Numbered from the stretch's first letter, positions 7,808 to 17,317 are shown. The stretch is DNA of 64,000 nt from Roseovarius carneus (GCF_020141465.1 NZ_JAHSPD010000001.1:620001-684000); one strand, 5' to 3'. Numbers and translations: made by a program. The notes: generated by a model from the letters alone, not told the origin.

Positions 7808-10350
7808 GCCGTGCCCGTTTCAAGATAGCGCTCCATCGGAGCTGCACTCGCCGGATCACCCTTCGCTTCCAACTCCAAAAAGTTGATCGCGGCCACTTCA
7901 TGTGCCGTAAGAGTGCGCAGCATGGGCAGGTCCTCCGCTGGGGCCATCGCTTCAAGCCCCCAGAAATCATCCATGTAATCAGGGAAGGACTTACGCCAAT
8001 CCGCAACCAGCTTTGCGAAATCCGCATCCGTTTTGGCGGCGGACGCGCGACCCGAGGCCAGAAGCTCATCGCGCGACCGTGGTGTCAGCCTGTATTTCTC
8101 CAAAAGGGGCACGACAGAGGCGGCGGCATATTCCTCGACCCGGGCCATAAGGCCCATTTTGCGCTGCTCGTCGTCGCTCAGCCGTTCTGCGATACCGTCA
8201 AAATAAGCCTCGCCCTCGACCTCCTCCTCATAGTATTGGACGAGCGTTTCAAGATACTTGGCCCGGCGCGGCGCCTGCATATGCGCCCCATCCGGCGTCT
8301 GGCCCACATCGACCCGGTCATGGATCAGCGGCACGTCGATGTCGTGATCCGTGTCCAGCTCGCGCGCATAGCGGTGCCCGGCATAGACCGCCGCCGCAAT
8401 GATCGCAGGGGCCTCGGCATCACCAATCCGTTTGAGCGTAAAGGGCAGTTTTGAGGCATCCTCGGCACCGTCCAGAAGCGCATGGTAAAGCGCATCATTC
8501 GGGGCGCGCTGCGTCACCATCACAACACTGGCGAAAGGCAGTTTGCGCGTCTCGCCGGTGTATTCACAGCTGAGCGTGGCGTGCGATCCGTCAAACGTGG
8601 TCAGAGCATGGCTCAGCTCGATCTTGACGCCCATACCCTGCAAGTGGCTGCGCACGCGCCACCGCTCGGACGTGTTCGCAGCCCATGGCGAAATCGCATC
8701 AGACGGCGTGCAGATCGTCACATCCAGCCCCGCCGATTTCAGCTTCTCGGCAATCACACCGCCCATGTAATAGCCGTCTTCGTCATAAACCAGCACGGGA
8801 CATGAGGGCAGTTTGCCGTCCATGATATCGTCGGGCGTGAGGATCTCGGCCCCCTCAGCGGCAACATCGACGTAAATCTCACCGTCAAAGCGATCCCTGC
8901 GCCATGTAGCGCCCGTGGCGAGAACCACGTGATCGGCCTCAACCGCGTGCACGTCTTCGGCGCTCAGATAGCTGTCCATGAAGATGTCGACATTCACCAT
9001 CTCCTGTAATTGCTGCACGCGGTAGTCACGCACGCGAATATATTCGCTCATCCCCGGCAGCTTCGCCTCACGGGTCACACGCCCACCAAGTTCGGTGTTG
9101 GCCTCCGCCACCATGACCTCGTAGCCGCGTTGTCCCAGCGCGCGCGCCGCCTCAAGCCCGGCGGGGCCGGAGCCTACGACGAGCACCTTTGCATCGCTGC
9201 CCTTTTCGGGTACGTCCTCAGGGTGCCAGCCCTTGCGCCACTCCTCTCCCATCGTGGGGTTCTGGGTGCAGCGAATGGGCACGCCAAGGCTGTCGCCGCT
9301 ATAGCAGATGTTGCAGCCAATACATTCTCGGATTGCGTTGAGGTCGCCAGCCTCAATCTTGGCAGGCAGATACGGATCGGCGATGGAGGGTCGCGCTGCG
9401 CCGATAAAATCAGTGATGCCGCGCTTGATCTGGCTGACCATCGTGTCGGGCGAGGTGAAGCGGCCCACGGTCACGACGGGCTTGGTTGTCTTGGATTTGA
9501 TGAAATCCATGTAAGGCTCCAGCGACGCCTCCTTGGTGAAACGGGACACACCCATTTCCACAGAATAATCCGCAATGTTGATGTCCCACAGATCGGGCAT
9601 TTCGGCCATCATCTCGAACATATCGCGCCGCTCGCCATGGATCGGCACCCCGTCCTCGCCAATCTCCTCGTCGGCGGCAAAACGCACAGCCACGGCGCAG
9701 CGATCGCCCACGGCGTCTTTCGTCTCCTCGATCAGCTCGCGGATGAGACGCGTGCGGTTCTCAAGGCTGCCGCCATATTCGTCAGATCGCTGATTAATCC
9801 GGGGGCTGAGGAAGTTGGACAGAAGATAAGTGTGCGTGGCGTAGACATAAACGATATCAAACTCCGCATCGCGCGCGCGCAGGGCCGCCTTGCGGTGCCA
9901 GCGGCGCAGATTGCGGATATCGGTCTTGTCCATCGCGCGGGTCTGGTAGGGGTGGCCCGCAAGGTTGGGCATGGAGGTGATATCCATCGCCACTTCGCGG
10001 CTGAAATTATTGGAGCTGCGCGCCCCGCCATACCAAAGCTCGGCCCCCGCCAGCGCGCCGTATTCGTGGATCTTCTCGGTCATCAGAGCGTTGGCGCGCA
10101 CGTCGCTATCGTCCCAGAGCGAGGCAGAGGCGTGTGGCAGATCATCCGAGGTGGGGTGGATCGAATTATATTCGGTGTTGATCACCCCCCAGCCGCCTTG
10201 CGCCTTCACATGACGCATCTCGGCCAGCATACGCGGACGGACCCAGCCCATGCCGGTGCAATGAGGCACCTGATAAAAGCGGTTCTTGGCCGTGACGGGC
10301 CCGATCTTCATCGGCTCAAACAGGATATCGTAACGGGGATCGCGGGTCAT
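7804..10350 (-). CDS. Trimethylamine dehydrogenase-like flavoprotein with extra C-terminal helical domain
   Basis: The 848-residue protein matches the TMADH/DMADH/histamine-dehydrogenase family over residues 1-683. It has an OYE-type barrel with VPHC (Cys31, the position of the 6-S-cysteinyl-FMN cysteine), a catalytic Tyr170/His173 pair, a 4Fe-4S set (Cys343, 346, 349, 361), then an FAD/NAD-like domain (VLVVGSGPAGLEAARAL). By alignment it keeps Tyr61, Ser75, Trp106 and the Trp of DLWDI, but the second bowl tryptophan next to the iron-sulfur site is missing. Residues 684-848 are an added helical domain. It is third in an operon after tetR and the second paralogue. Oxidative N-demethylation or deamination of an amine is likely; the substrate is unknown. 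Confidence 0.88.
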   Translation of the reverse strand: MTRDPRYDILFEPMKIGPVTAKNRFYQVPHCTGMGWVRPRMLAEMRHVKAQGGWGVINTEYNSIHPTSDDLPHASASLWDDSDVRANALMTEKIHEYGALAGAELWYGGARSSNNFSREVAMDITSMPNLAGHPYQTRAMDKTDIRNLRRWHRKAALRARDAEFDIVYVYATHTYLLSNFLSPRINQRSDEYGGSLENRTRLIRELIEETKDAVGDRCAVAVRFAADEEIGEDGVPIHGERRDMFEMMAEMPDLWDINIADYSVEMGVSRFTKEASLEPYMDFIKSKTTKPVVTVGRFTSPDTMVSQIKRGITDFIGAARPSIADPYLPAKIEAGDLNAIRECIGCNICYSGDSLGVPIRCTQNPTMGEEWRKGWHPEDVPEKGSDAKVLVVGSGPAGLEAARALGQRGYEVMVAEANTELGGRVTREAKLPGMSEYIRVRDYRVQQLQEMVNVDIFMDSYLSAEDVHAVEADHVVLATGATWRRDRFDGEIYVDVAAEGAEILTPDDIMDGKLPSCPVLVYDEDGYYMGGVIAEKLKSAGLDVTICTPSDAISPWAANTSERWRVRSHLQGMGVKIELSHALTTFDGSHATLSCEYTGETRKLPFASVVMVTQRAPNDALYHALLDGAEDASKLPFTLKRIGDAEAPAIIAAAVYAGHRYARELDTDHDIDVPLIHDRVDVGQTPDGAHMQAPRRAKYLETLVQYYEEEVEGEAYFDGIAERLSDDEQRKMGLMARVEEYAAASVVPLLEKYRLTPRSRDELLASGRASAAKTDADFAKLVADWRKSFPDYMDDFWGLEAMAPAEDLPMLRTLTAHEVAAINFLELEAKGDPASAAPMERYLETGTA

Positions 10351-10351
10351 A

Positions 10352-12427
10352 TCATAGCTCCGGAATATGGCGTTTCGTGTCGCTCAGCTCGGTTAGTTCG
10401 CGGTCAAAAGGCACAGCGTCACCACGATCCACCCCAAGATCGCGGGCATAGCGGTGCCCCGCATGAACCGCGGCGGCAATGGTGCTCGGGGCCAGCGCAT
10501 CACCAATCTTGGTGGCGCTGATCCCGGCGGCCTGTAAAGCATCGGCCAAGGTGCTATCCGGCTGCCGCATCGTCACCAGCAATGTGTGCGCGCAATCTAT
10601 CTGCGTCTCGGCGCCGGTGTAGCCGCACTCGGCGATCACATGGCCCTCATTGATGCGCGCAATGTTATGCGACAGCACAATCCGCGCGCCCATCTCAATC
10701 AACTTAGCCTGAATTTTGTGCTGCTCCAGCGTGTATTCTGTCCATGCGGAGACGGACGCGGCGGGCGTGACGAAGGTCACGTCCAGACACGCCGCCAACA
10801 ATTTTTCGGCAATGCTGCCGCCCATATAGAAGTGATCATCGTCGAAGATCACCACAGGCCCCTCGGGGATCATGCCTTTGAAGATATCATCGGGGGTGAG
10901 CACGCTTGCCGCCCCCGCCGTCTCGATGCCCAGCGGGTTGGCGCGGCCCCGGCCCGTGCGATCCCACGCAGCGCCAGTGGCAAGCGCGATGTGATCGGCC
11001 TCAAACTCGGCCACGGTCTCGGCACTCATCGGGCTGTTGAGGTAAAGGTTCACGTTTGGCATCTGGCTGATCTGGTACTCGCGGTAATCAGCCACACGGC
11101 CCCATTCAGCCAAGCCCGGAAGCCCACGCTCATCCGCCACGCGCCCACCGATCCGGTCCGATTGCTCCGCCACGGTCACGTCATAGCCTCGTTGGCCGAG
11201 CGCGCGCGCAGCCTCAAGCCCCGCGGGGCCTGCGCCGATGATCAGAACGCTCTCATCAGCGGCGCGTGGCGCGATCCGCTCAGGGTGCCAACCGCTGCGC
11301 CATTCCTCGCCCATTGTTGGGTTCTGCGTGCAGCGCAGGGGCTGAAACGTGCTGTCGGAGGCCACGCAGATATTGCAGCCGATGCATTCACGAATATCCT
11401 CAATCCGACCTTCCTCAACCTTCTTGGGCAGGAACGGATCTGCGATGGAAGGCCGTGCGGCCCCGATGAAATCCAGGTGACCGTTCTTGATCAGCGACAC
11501 CATCTGATCGGGCGAGGTATAGCGGCCCACACCCACAACAGGCTTCGTGGTGATGGATTTGACGAAGGACACATATTCATCCTGATAGCCCGTCTGCTTG
11601 AACCGCGAGGTGGCGCTGTCATTCTCCCAATCGGCGATGTTGACGTCCCACAGATCGGGGATCTCGGCCAGCATCTCGACCACATCGCGCCCCTCGCCGC
11701 CCGATTGCATACCAATGGCCCCGCGCAGCTCGTCCACGGAAAACCGGAATGCGATGCCGCAAGTGCCGCCCACGGCCTCCTTGGTTTCCTCCATCACCTC
11801 GCGCAGAAGGCGGATGCGGTTCTCAAGGCTGCCACCATACTCATCCATACGTTGATTCCAATCACGCGACAGGAAATGCGACAAGGTCGTTAGGCGGTGA
11901 CCCGCGTAAACATAGATAATATCAAACCCCGCATCACGCGCACGGCGCGCACCGTTCACATACCAGCGGCGCAGATCGCGAATGTCTTGGCGGTCCATCG
12001 CGCGGGCCTGCACCGGGTCGAGCGAGGCCACGGGTTGATGCGAGGGGGCCATGGGAGGCAGGCGGCTGAACCGGTTAGCGGCCATGAGGCCCGCATGGTT
12101 CAACTGTATCCCGGCAAGGCTGCCGTGCTCATGGATGCCCTCAACCATCCGCGAGAGATATGGCAGATCGCGGTCGTCCCAGATGCGCCCGCCATTCCAC
12201 GGGCTGTGATCACCAGAGGGATGGATTTCCGCCTCTTCCGTATTGACCACGGCCCAGCCGCCCTCGGCCTTGATGCGGCGCATTTCGGCCATGGCGCTGG
12301 GATAATTACGGCCCATACCGTTGCAATGGGGCACTTGATAGAACCGATTGCGCGCCGTCACTGGGCCGATTTTTACGGGTTCAAAAAGGATATCATAACG
12401 CGGATCGCGGGCGGTATCACGGGGCAT
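10352..12427 (-). CDS. Trimethylamine dehydrogenase-like flavoprotein, second paralogue
   Basis: The 691-residue protein has the usual length and order of the family: barrel with VPHC (Cys35), catalytic Tyr174/His177 pair, 4Fe-4S cysteines 348, 351, 354 and 366, then the dinucleotide-binding fold (VLIIGAGPAGLEAARAL). The amine-binding aromatic positions differ from TMADH: the Tyr60 equivalent is Glu65, the Trp105 equivalent is Asn110 (QLNHAG), and the Trp355 equivalent is absent. That points away from trimethylamine and towards a larger or zwitterionic N-methylated substrate, as in DgcA-type dimethylglycine or N-methylproline demethylases. Its start overlaps the tetR stop by 11 bp, and the next flavoprotein gene follows directly. 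Confidence 0.88.
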   Translation of the reverse strand: MPRDTARDPRYDILFEPVKIGPVTARNRFYQVPHCNGMGRNYPSAMAEMRRIKAEGGWAVVNTEEAEIHPSGDHSPWNGGRIWDDRDLPYLSRMVEGIHEHGSLAGIQLNHAGLMAANRFSRLPPMAPSHQPVASLDPVQARAMDRQDIRDLRRWYVNGARRARDAGFDIIYVYAGHRLTTLSHFLSRDWNQRMDEYGGSLENRIRLLREVMEETKEAVGGTCGIAFRFSVDELRGAIGMQSGGEGRDVVEMLAEIPDLWDVNIADWENDSATSRFKQTGYQDEYVSFVKSITTKPVVGVGRYTSPDQMVSLIKNGHLDFIGAARPSIADPFLPKKVEEGRIEDIRECIGCNICVASDSTFQPLRCTQNPTMGEEWRSGWHPERIAPRAADESVLIIGAGPAGLEAARALGQRGYDVTVAEQSDRIGGRVADERGLPGLAEWGRVADYREYQISQMPNVNLYLNSPMSAETVAEFEADHIALATGAAWDRTGRGRANPLGIETAGAASVLTPDDIFKGMIPEGPVVIFDDDHFYMGGSIAEKLLAACLDVTFVTPAASVSAWTEYTLEQHKIQAKLIEMGARIVLSHNIARINEGHVIAECGYTGAETQIDCAHTLLVTMRQPDSTLADALQAAGISATKIGDALAPSTIAAAVHAGHRYARDLGVDRGDAVPFDRELTELSDTKRHIPEL

Positions 12428-13121
12428 GTCGGGACGGGTCCTCTTGGCAGGAGCCTACGCCAATTTGGGCTGTGGCACCAAAATGTTTCGGCAAGGTCTG
12501 CGCGAGATATTCATGCACGCGTTGCTTGGCCTCCTCGCGCGAAAAATCACCAGGATAGATCAGGATGTTGAGCCAGAACCCATCGTAAAGCCCTTCGAGC
12601 ATGGTCGCGATCTGCTCGCCATCAAGCCCCTCATAGCCGCCCTCCGCAATGATGGTTTTCAACAGCTCATTCGAGGTCTCCCACCGCTCCGTGTCGATCT
12701 CGCTCACCAGTTCGCGATACGCCGCGCGGTAGCCCGCCTCGCCATAGAACCCAAACCAGACAGACAGGTTTTTACGGTTGCAGATCATTGGGTCAAAATG
12801 CGCATCCGCAATCGCCAGAAGCTGGGCTGCGGGCGTCATATCCGGGCTTCGCAGGCGTTTGCGCCACGTCTCGCGGTGCTCTTCGGCGAGATAGCGCAGC
12901 GTCTCCTCAAAGAGGTTTTCCTTGTTCTTGAAGTGGAAGTTCACAATACCCATCGACAGGCCCGCATACCCCGTCACCGTGGTCATCGTGGTGCCCGCAA
13001 TGCCAAATTTCGCAATGGATTCGATGGTGGCATCAATCAATTGCTGGCGGCGCACTTCGCGCGAGGCGGTGCGTCCGACTTTCTTGTTTGTGCGGGCCGC
13101 CTTGGCGGTCACTTCGGTCAT
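12417..13121 (-). CDS. TetR-family regulator, BetI-like
   Basis: The 234-residue regulator has an N-terminal helix-turn-helix (residues about 22-72; RRQQLIDATIESIAKFG through GIVNFHFKNKENLFEETL) and a C-terminal ligand domain whose LEGLYDGFWLNILIYPG segment matches BetI proteins, which repress choline-to-betaine genes and release DNA on binding choline. It sits between the transporter genes and the two flavoprotein genes and overlaps the latter, so it probably controls this cluster. A likely operator palindrome is found at 17463-17480. The inducer here need not be choline, because no betA or betB is present in the window. Confidence 0.88.
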   Translation of the reverse strand: MTEVTAKAARTNKKVGRTASREVRRQQLIDATIESIAKFGIAGTTMTTVTGYAGLSMGIVNFHFKNKENLFEETLRYLAEEHRETWRKRLRSPDMTPAAQLLAIADAHFDPMICNRKNLSVWFGFYGEAGYRAAYRELVSEIDTERWETSNELLKTIIAEGGYEGLDGEQIATMLEGLYDGFWLNILIYPGDFSREEAKQRVHEYLAQTLPKHFGATAQIGVGSCQEDPSRHAP

Positions 13122-13219
13122 GGCGTGTCTATCCTCGACTCGTCTTGGCTGCGGGGACTCCGCACCGTTTCTCGTCTGAAGCGCCGCGCGAGTTTGGCGG
13201 CGGTTGGCCGTGCGCGGGC

Positions 13220-14317
13220 TCAGTCTTTGGCCAACACTACGATCGCATCATCGCTCCAGTTGAGCCAAACCGGGCGCTCATCCGAAGGGTCGGGCGCAAA
13301 GCGCGTGCGGTTCTGCGCCGAGACGGCAACCGGCGCGTCCACACCGTCGATTGCCACATAGAAATGGCTCCGCTCACCCAAATAGGACGAATTGCGCAAT
13401 TGTCCCTGAACCATCTGGCCGTCGCCTTCGGGCTTGTCATCCGTCAGGAGCAGCTTCTCGGGACGGATGGCGACCTGAACCGCCTCACCCTCGTTGAAAT
13501 GGCGCTCGCCACGCGGCAACTGGAGGTTTCCAAGGCCCTGCGCTTCGATGTTCATCATCGCGCCATTGGTGGATTTCACCTCAGCCTCGAAGAAGTTCAT
13601 TGTGCCGATGAAAGATGCGACCTGCCGGGTTTTGGGCGTCTCATAGAGCCCGCTGGGCGTGTCCATTTGCAGCACGGTGCCAGCGGACATGACAGCCACT
13701 CGGTCCGACAGGGTCAGGGCCTCTTCCTGATCGTGGGTCACGAACACAAAGGTAATGCCCACTTGCCGCTGAAGTGCGCGCAGCTCAAGCTGCATCTGTT
13801 CGCGCAGCTGTTTGTCGAGCGCGCCGAGCGGTTCATCCAGAAGCAGCACTTTGGGTTTGAGGATCAAGGCACGCGCCAGGGCGATCCGTTGCCGCTGCCC
13901 TCCCGAAAGCTCGTTGGCCGCCCGGTCGCCATACCCCGGAAGGGCAATGAGATCGAGCATCTCGTCCACCTTGTCGGCGCGCGCCTGCTTGGTCAGCTTC
14001 TGACGGCGCAGGCCATAAGCGATGTTATCGCGCACATTGAGATGCGGGAAAATCGCGTAGCTCTGGAACACCATATTGACGGGGCGGTGATGCGGCGGGA
14101 CCTCGGACATGGGCTGTCCGTCGATATAGATCTCGCCCTTGGAGGGGTTCTCGAACCCCGCAAGCATCCGCAAGAGCGTGGTCTTGCCACAGCCCGACGC
14201 GCCAAGCAGCGAGAAAAACTCCCCATGGCCGATATCCATTGAGACGTTGTCGATGGCCTGAAACTTGCCGAAAAACTTGTCGACATTCTGGATCGAAATG
14301 AAGGCGTCGTTGCTCAT
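13220..14317 (-). CDS. ABC transporter ATP-binding protein, polyamine (PotA/PotG) type
   Basis: The 365-residue ATPase has a Walker A (LLGASGCGKTTLLR), the signature LSGGQRQRIALARAL, Walker B (VLLLDEPLGALD) and the switch histidine in FVTHDQEEAL, followed by a C-terminal TOBE domain (AIRPEKLLL). I took the ATG at 14317, nine bases after the upstream permease stop; a frame open to 14368 lies inside that permease. It energises uptake through the two permeases that precede it. The PotA-type sequence suggests a cationic amine, polyamine or related small molecule. Confidence 0.93.
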   Translation of the reverse strand: MSNDAFISIQNVDKFFGKFQAIDNVSMDIGHGEFFSLLGASGCGKTTLLRMLAGFENPSKGEIYIDGQPMSEVPPHHRPVNMVFQSYAIFPHLNVRDNIAYGLRRQKLTKQARADKVDEMLDLIALPGYGDRAANELSGGQRQRIALARALILKPKVLLLDEPLGALDKQLREQMQLELRALQRQVGITFVFVTHDQEEALTLSDRVAVMSAGTVLQMDTPSGLYETPKTRQVASFIGTMNFFEAEVKSTNGAMMNIEAQGLGNLQLPRGERHFNEGEAVQVAIRPEKLLLTDDKPEGDGQMVQGQLRNSSYLGERSHFYVAIDGVDAPVAVSAQNRTRFAPDPSDERPVWLNWSDDAIVVLAKD

Positions 14318-14325
14318 GGTCTGGC

Positions 14326-15138
14326 TCACTTTCGCACGGTGCTGATATGGGCGTCGCGGTTGATCCACTGGCCGAGGAAGACGATCACAAACGAGACCCC
14401 GATAATCATCGACGACAGGGCGAGAACCGATGGGAATTGCTGCGGGAAGCGCAACTGGCCCCAGATATACATCGGCAGGGTCGGCTCGGTCCCGGTCAGG
14501 AAGAACGCCATGATGAATTCGTCAAACGAGACGGTGAAGGTCAACAAAAGGCTGGCGAGGATACCCGGCCATACGACAGGCAGGGTCACCCGCCAAAATG
14601 TGTGCCACGCATTTTCGCCCAGATCGGCCGACGCCTCCTCCAGCGAGGGATCAAGCCCCTCGAAGCGGGGGATGAGCGTGGCGATGGCAAAGGGCAGGCA
14701 GATGATCACATGCCCAATGGCAACCGTATAAAGGCTGAGCGTTACGCCGAGGCTGCTCATCAGCACCAAAAGGGCCACGCCGAAGATAATCCCCGGCACA
14801 ACGAGCGGCAGCATGATAAACGCAACAATCGCGTTCTGGCCTGGCAGGCGGTACTTGGTGATCGCCTTGGCCGCGAAGATGCCCAGTGTGGTGGCCATCA
14901 CAGCCGTCGCCGCCCCCACTTTGACACTGTTCATCAAAGCGGCCCAGACAGGCTCGCGCTGAAAAAGCTCCGTATACCATTGCAGCGTGAACCCGGTGAG
15001 CGGGAAGCTGACATAGAGCGAATCGTTGAAGCTGAAGAGCGGCAGGAACAGGATCGGGATGTAGAGCGCGATAAGAAAGATGATCGCATAGACCTGAAGG
15101 GGCCTGTTCGGCCGTCGGATATAGGATTCGGTGCTCAT
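14326..15138 (-). CDS. ABC transporter permease, PotC/PotI type
   Basis: The 270-residue inner-membrane protein has about six transmembrane helices and the EAA loop (LEEASADLGENAWHTFWRVT) that docks on the ATPase. The start overlaps the preceding permease stop as ATGA at 15135-15138, so the two are translationally coupled. It forms the heterodimeric channel with the upstream permease. Confidence 0.93.
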   Translation of the reverse strand: MSTESYIRRPNRPLQVYAIIFLIALYIPILFLPLFSFNDSLYVSFPLTGFTLQWYTELFQREPVWAALMNSVKVGAATAVMATTLGIFAAKAITKYRLPGQNAIVAFIMLPLVVPGIIFGVALLVLMSSLGVTLSLYTVAIGHVIICLPFAIATLIPRFEGLDPSLEEASADLGENAWHTFWRVTLPVVWPGILASLLLTFTVSFDEFIMAFFLTGTEPTLPMYIWGQLRFPQQFPSVLALSSMIIGVSFVIVFLGQWINRDAHISTVRK

Positions 15139-16073
15139 GCCATCCGCTCCTTGAAGACTTTGGTTAGGGCGAGGAACACGAGGCCAATCGCCGAGATGTA
15201 AAGCATCAAGCCAATGGCCAGCGTCGCCCCCATGGGCCAGTTATTCACCGGACCAAATTGCAGTTGAATGAGGTTACCGATCATCATCCCGTCCGGGCCG
15301 CCGAGAAGGGCGGGCGTGATGTAATCACCGGTCGTGGGAATGAAGATCAAAAAGCTCGCGGCGATCACACCGGGCATCGACAGGGGCAGCGTGATGCGGA
15401 AGAAGCGGGCCATAGGCCCGTCGCCCAGATCCGTTGCCGCCTCAAGAAGCGAGCGGTCGATCTTCTCAAGGCTCACATAAATCGGCAGGATCGCAAAAGC
15501 GACCCATGAGTGGGCGAGCGTGATGACGACCGCCTGTTGGCTATAGAGCAAAAACTCAAGCGGTGCGTCGATGAACCCGGCCCAAAGCAGACCCGAGTTG
15601 ATCACACCCTCATAGCCCAGCACCACTTTCCACGCGAAAACGCGCAACAGGTAGCTTGTCCAGAACGGAAGGGTCATCAACACGATCCACATCATCTTGT
15701 TTTTGTGGACGTGGAAAGCGACGTAATAGGCCATCGGGTAGGACAAGAGCACCGTCGCGACAGTGGCCCAGCCCGAGATAACCAAAGACCGGTGCATCAG
15801 GGCGCCGTAGATCGGCTGCTCCAGAGCGGTCTCGTAATTTGCGGTTGTGAGGGTGGTGTCGAAGTCAAAGCCCATGGCGGTCCAGAGGCTCATCGTGATG
15901 AGAATAGCGAAGGGAACGACGATGCCAACGGTCATTACAACCAAGGTCGGGCTCAGCAGGAAAAAGCCGCGCAATGTCTCGCTGCGCTGAAGCATGCCTG
16001 CGAATTTTCCGCGCCTTCGGGCGGGCGGCGCCTCTACCGCGGCATCGTTCAAAGTGACATTCGTATTGGTCAT
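15135..16073 (-). CDS. ABC transporter permease, PotB/PotH type
   Basis: The product is 312 residues from the ATG at 16073, which has GAAGAGG about nine bases upstream; the frame open to 16154 has no such site. A hydrophilic N-terminus of about 35 residues precedes six membrane helices, and the EAA loop (LLEAATDLGDGPMARFFRIT) is clear. The long periplasmic loop after the first helix is typical of PotB/PotH. It follows the binding-protein gene after a gap that holds a strong hairpin. Confidence 0.92.
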   Translation of the reverse strand: MTNTNVTLNDAAVEAPPARRRGKFAGMLQRSETLRGFFLLSPTLVVMTVGIVVPFAILITMSLWTAMGFDFDTTLTTANYETALEQPIYGALMHRSLVISGWATVATVLLSYPMAYYVAFHVHKNKMMWIVLMTLPFWTSYLLRVFAWKVVLGYEGVINSGLLWAGFIDAPLEFLLYSQQAVVITLAHSWVAFAILPIYVSLEKIDRSLLEAATDLGDGPMARFFRITLPLSMPGVIAASFLIFIPTTGDYITPALLGGPDGMMIGNLIQLQFGPVNNWPMGATLAIGLMLYISAIGLVFLALTKVFKERMA

Positions 16074-16158
16074 TTCAGGCCTCTTCCCATGGTGTCTGGC
16101 ATACGGCGCTAGATCCAAGCCGCATAGCGCGCGGCAAGGAGGGTCTGCGTGCAAGATC

Positions 16159-16180
16159 AGGGCGGCCCCATGGCCGCCCT
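16159..16180 (-). promoter_or_regulatory. Intra-operon hairpin between binding-protein and permease genes
   Basis: A nine-base-pair stem pairs 16159-16167 with 16172-16180 around a CCAT loop. It has no T-run. Such stems between a binding-protein gene and its permease genes usually protect or partly terminate the mRNA, so that more binding protein than channel is made. Confidence 0.6.
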
Positions 16181-16195
16181 GTCAGACTGTCTGGA

Positions 16196-17317
16196 TCAGA
16201 AGCCGGCTTTGATTTGCTCAAAGAGGCCATTCATCTTGGATTCGAACTCTTGCGTCTGGGGCTTTTGGAAGTGTCCGGCCTCAAGAATTTCCGCAGGGTT
16301 TTTGCTCAGGCCGAGACCGACGAGTGTTTCCTCATCGAACTCATCAAAGCTCTTGGCGTTCGAGTGGCCATAACCGTAATCGTTGATCATGAACTTGCCG
16401 GTATCGACGCTCAGCAGGCTGTCGATCACGTCATAGGCACGGTCCACATTGGGCGCGTCCTTGTGAACCATCAGACCGCACACCCATGTCAGGGCACCCT
16501 CTTTGGGCTGTGCGAAACGGACCGGGATACCTTCGGCGGCCAGAAGCGTGGCCGAGGAGTTCCATGTCATCGCCGCAACCATCTCGCCCGAGGCAAGAGC
16601 CTGCTCCAGCGTGGTGGTATCATCGGTATAGACCCGGATATGGGGGCGCTGCTCACGCATGACGGCTGCAATCGCCTCAAACGCTTCGGGCGTGTCGATG
16701 TTATCGAAATCAACGCCCGCTTTGATCGCGCCAACCCACCAAGCATCCGCGCCGGAGCCGAGGCTGCCAAGGCGACCTGCATAACGCTCGTCCCACAGAA
16801 GATCCCAGCTTTCTTCGCCTTCGATCTCAACCAGATCGGTGCGGTACGTGATGGAGGTCTGACCCCAATCAAATGGCACCATCCAGAGGTTGTCGCCGTC
16901 CACATTACCATCAAGCTGCGTCAGCTCGGGGATGATGTCGCCAAAATGCGCAAGGCGCGAGGTATCGACCGATTGGAAAAGGCCGCTGGCGGCCCAGCGT
17001 GGCACAGCCTGATTACAGGGGTGCGACACGTCCACGACGAAACCGCCACGCATTTTGGTCAGCGCCTCCTCAGACGCACCAAAGATTGAGAAGTTTGGCA
17101 GCTCACCATGCTTGGCCTGATACTCGCCAAAAAGCTCTGGGATGTCATAGCCACCCCATGTGAAATATGTGGCCTGATCTTCAGGTGCGGCCATTGCCTT
17201 GCGGCCTGCAAACGGCACTGTGGCCATGCCGACACCTGCCGCAGCAAGCGAGCGCGTGAACGCGCGGCGGCTCATTTTGCCTTCCCGCACAGCGCCGATT
17301 TGGTCGAGTACATCCAT
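16196..17317 (-). CDS. ABC transporter substrate-binding protein, polyamine (PotD/PotF) type, Tat-exported
   Basis: The 373-residue periplasmic binding protein has a twin-arginine signal (SRRAFTRSLAAAGVGMATVPF) at about residues 16-40 and then the PotD-like fold (TYFTWGGYDIPELFGEYQ; DLWMVPFDWGQTSI; MTWNSS). The ATG at 17317 has GGGAGA five to six bases upstream. It is the first gene of the long minus-strand operon, 293 bp from the divergent cupin gene. The ligand is unknown; the family binds polyamines and related cationic molecules. Confidence 0.9.
   Translation of the reverse strand: MDVLDQIGAVREGKMSRRAFTRSLAAAGVGMATVPFAGRKAMAAPEDQATYFTWGGYDIPELFGEYQAKHGELPNFSIFGASEEALTKMRGGFVVDVSHPCNQAVPRWAASGLFQSVDTSRLAHFGDIIPELTQLDGNVDGDNLWMVPFDWGQTSITYRTDLVEIEGEESWDLLWDERYAGRLGSLGSGADAWWVGAIKAGVDFDNIDTPEAFEAIAAVMREQRPHIRVYTDDTTTLEQALASGEMVAAMTWNSSATLLAAEGIPVRFAQPKEGALTWVCGLMVHKDAPNVDRAYDVIDSLLSVDTGKFMINDYGYGHSNAKSFDEFDEETLVGLGLSKNPAEILEAGHFQKPQTQEFESKMNGLFEQIKAGF

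Noticed and set aside
9010-10521. A 503-codon plus-strand frame opposite the first TMADH-like gene
   Set aside because: Antisense shadow in GC-rich DNA; the minus-strand gene has clear motifs and overlaps its neighbours properly.
13122-13219. A short TGCGG/CCGCA inverted repeat at 13150-13164 between the ABC ATPase and tetR genes
   Set aside because: The stem is only five base pairs and has no T-run, so neither a terminator nor an operator can be supported.
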